Shown here one piece after another: positions 59,299-64,000 of a stretch of DNA of 64,000 nucleotides. The translations under genes and the position numbers were made by a program. This DNA comes from a virus. Under the pieces are notes generated by a model. That model had not been told where the DNA came from. It was given only the letters and a program-made list of their open reading frames with translations, and made no database searches. Within the stretch, counting starts at the first letter, position 1. Each line of letters starts with the position of its first letter. The DNA is taken from IMG/VR virus record IMGVR_UViG_3300017990_000012, positions 60,753-124,752 of that record; one strand, given 5' to 3'.

Positions 59299-59847
59299 AT
59301 GGCTCGCGTCTACTTCAACGAGGAGGCTGAGTACCTTCGGTCTCTCGAAGAGGAGCGGATAGAGCTTGTCGGCCCCGATTGCGAATACTACACGCTGAAT
59401 CGCGGGAAGAACGTAGACGCGCTCTACGGCGAGCCGACGAATGATCCGCTCTATGGGGGGTCCTCTCCGCGTGGGAGCGATTCTGACTCCAACGAGTCCT
59501 GGAACTTCTGTCCTGACATTTTGGTTGGGGAAGAGCCGATCACGTTTCCGGTGGCGATCGAGTATCAAGAATCTGACAATCGAACTCCGATGGTGAGAAC
59601 GGAGGGTTTTCACTATGAGTACGATGCGATCGTTGCGATTTCGAGAAATCACTGGGAGTGCGCGTGGGAAGACACGACGTGCGCAGGGCGAGAGCCCAAG
59701 GAAGGGGATGTAATTTATCTCTTTGGTGAGTGGTGGGATGTTGTGAAAGCCGGGCGAAGCGGGTATATTTTGGATTCGCCGGACTTCGTTGGTTACAAGC
59801 TGGAGCTGAAGAAACGCACACAATTCACTCCAGACAGAAAGGTCTGA
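59299..59847 (+). CDS. head-closure/neck-like protein
   Basis: 182 residues; alpha/beta with an acidic, aromatic C-terminal half (GDVIYLFGEWWDVVKAGRSG). Its place between neck-like and fibre genes suits a head-closure or neck protein, as in T4-like gene order. No direct motif proves it. Confidence 0.5.
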   Translation: MARVYFNEEAEYLRSLEEERIELVGPDCEYYTLNRGKNVDALYGEPTNDPLYGGSSPRGSDSDSNESWNFCPDILVGEEPITFPVAIEYQESDNRTPMVRTEGFHYEYDAIVAISRNHWECAWEDTTCAGREPKEGDVIYLFGEWWDVVKAGRSGYILDSPDFVGYKLELKKRTQFTPDRKV

Positions 59848-59848
59848 G

Positions 59849-64000
<4,152 letters not shown>

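Overview
The window is a 64 kb piece of a tailed-phage (Caudoviricetes) genome. Every convincing gene is on the + strand. Genes are mostly short and packed with ATGA, GTGA or short overlaps, and good Shine-Dalgarno (SD) sites are common. Starts are ATG, GTG or TTG. There are no ribosomal RNA, tRNA or CRISPR features I can support. The head module (large terminase, T4 gp20-type portal, gp21-type protease, gp23-type capsid protein) suggests a myovirus-like phage with a T4-related head. The host cannot be named from the sequence; the sigma-70-like promoters and SD sites indicate a bacterium. The window is cut at both ends: the left edge is inside a gene and the right edge is inside a collagen-like fibre gene.

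Layout. (1) 1-9,400: a DUF5131 (Gp37/Gp68) protein, a Cas4/RecB-like nuclease, a RuvC-like resolvase, a ParB-like/DNA methyltransferase fusion, and an XRE plus sigma-region-4-like regulator. (2) 9,400-42,000: a long accessory array of about 80 small genes, many encoding zinc-ribbon-like Cys-rich proteins or one- and two-helix membrane proteins. Recognisable members are an HEXXH peptidase, a metallophosphoesterase, a NADAR-like protein, a DUF1660-like protein, an Imm-5-like putative immunity protein, a DUF1937 protein, a DHH phosphoesterase, a HicB-like protein, a C39-like peptidase, a DUF1643 protein, a QueC-like PP-loop enzyme and a DUF5662 protein. (3) 42,000-45,350: a short PD-(D/E)XK nuclease overlapping an SNF2 helicase that carries a 338-residue intein in motif VI. 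(4) 45,343-60,211: DNA packaging and head genes, ending with neck-like proteins; the capsid gene is closed by a strong intrinsic terminator. (5) 60,226-64,000: a giant Gly-X-Thr collagen-like fibre with two homologous globular interruptions.

The most unusual signal is a 14-bp dyad, CGAACT(TG or CA)AGTTCG, present in 16 exact copies plus one 12-bp core copy. In 9 copies it ends only 14-19 nt before the next start codon, directly 5' of the SD. Other copies lie in frame inside genes (encoding NSSS-type linkers), and two provide the stop codon of the upstream gene. Separately, six sigma-70-like promoters have a -35 TTGACA-type box; in four of them the TGA of this box is the stop codon of the upstream gene, and most are followed by a leader with a small hairpin before the SD. 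I infer that this phage organises its dense accessory array into units marked by promoter/leader hairpins or by the dyad. Function assignments for small genes are deliberately left open where no family is recognisable.
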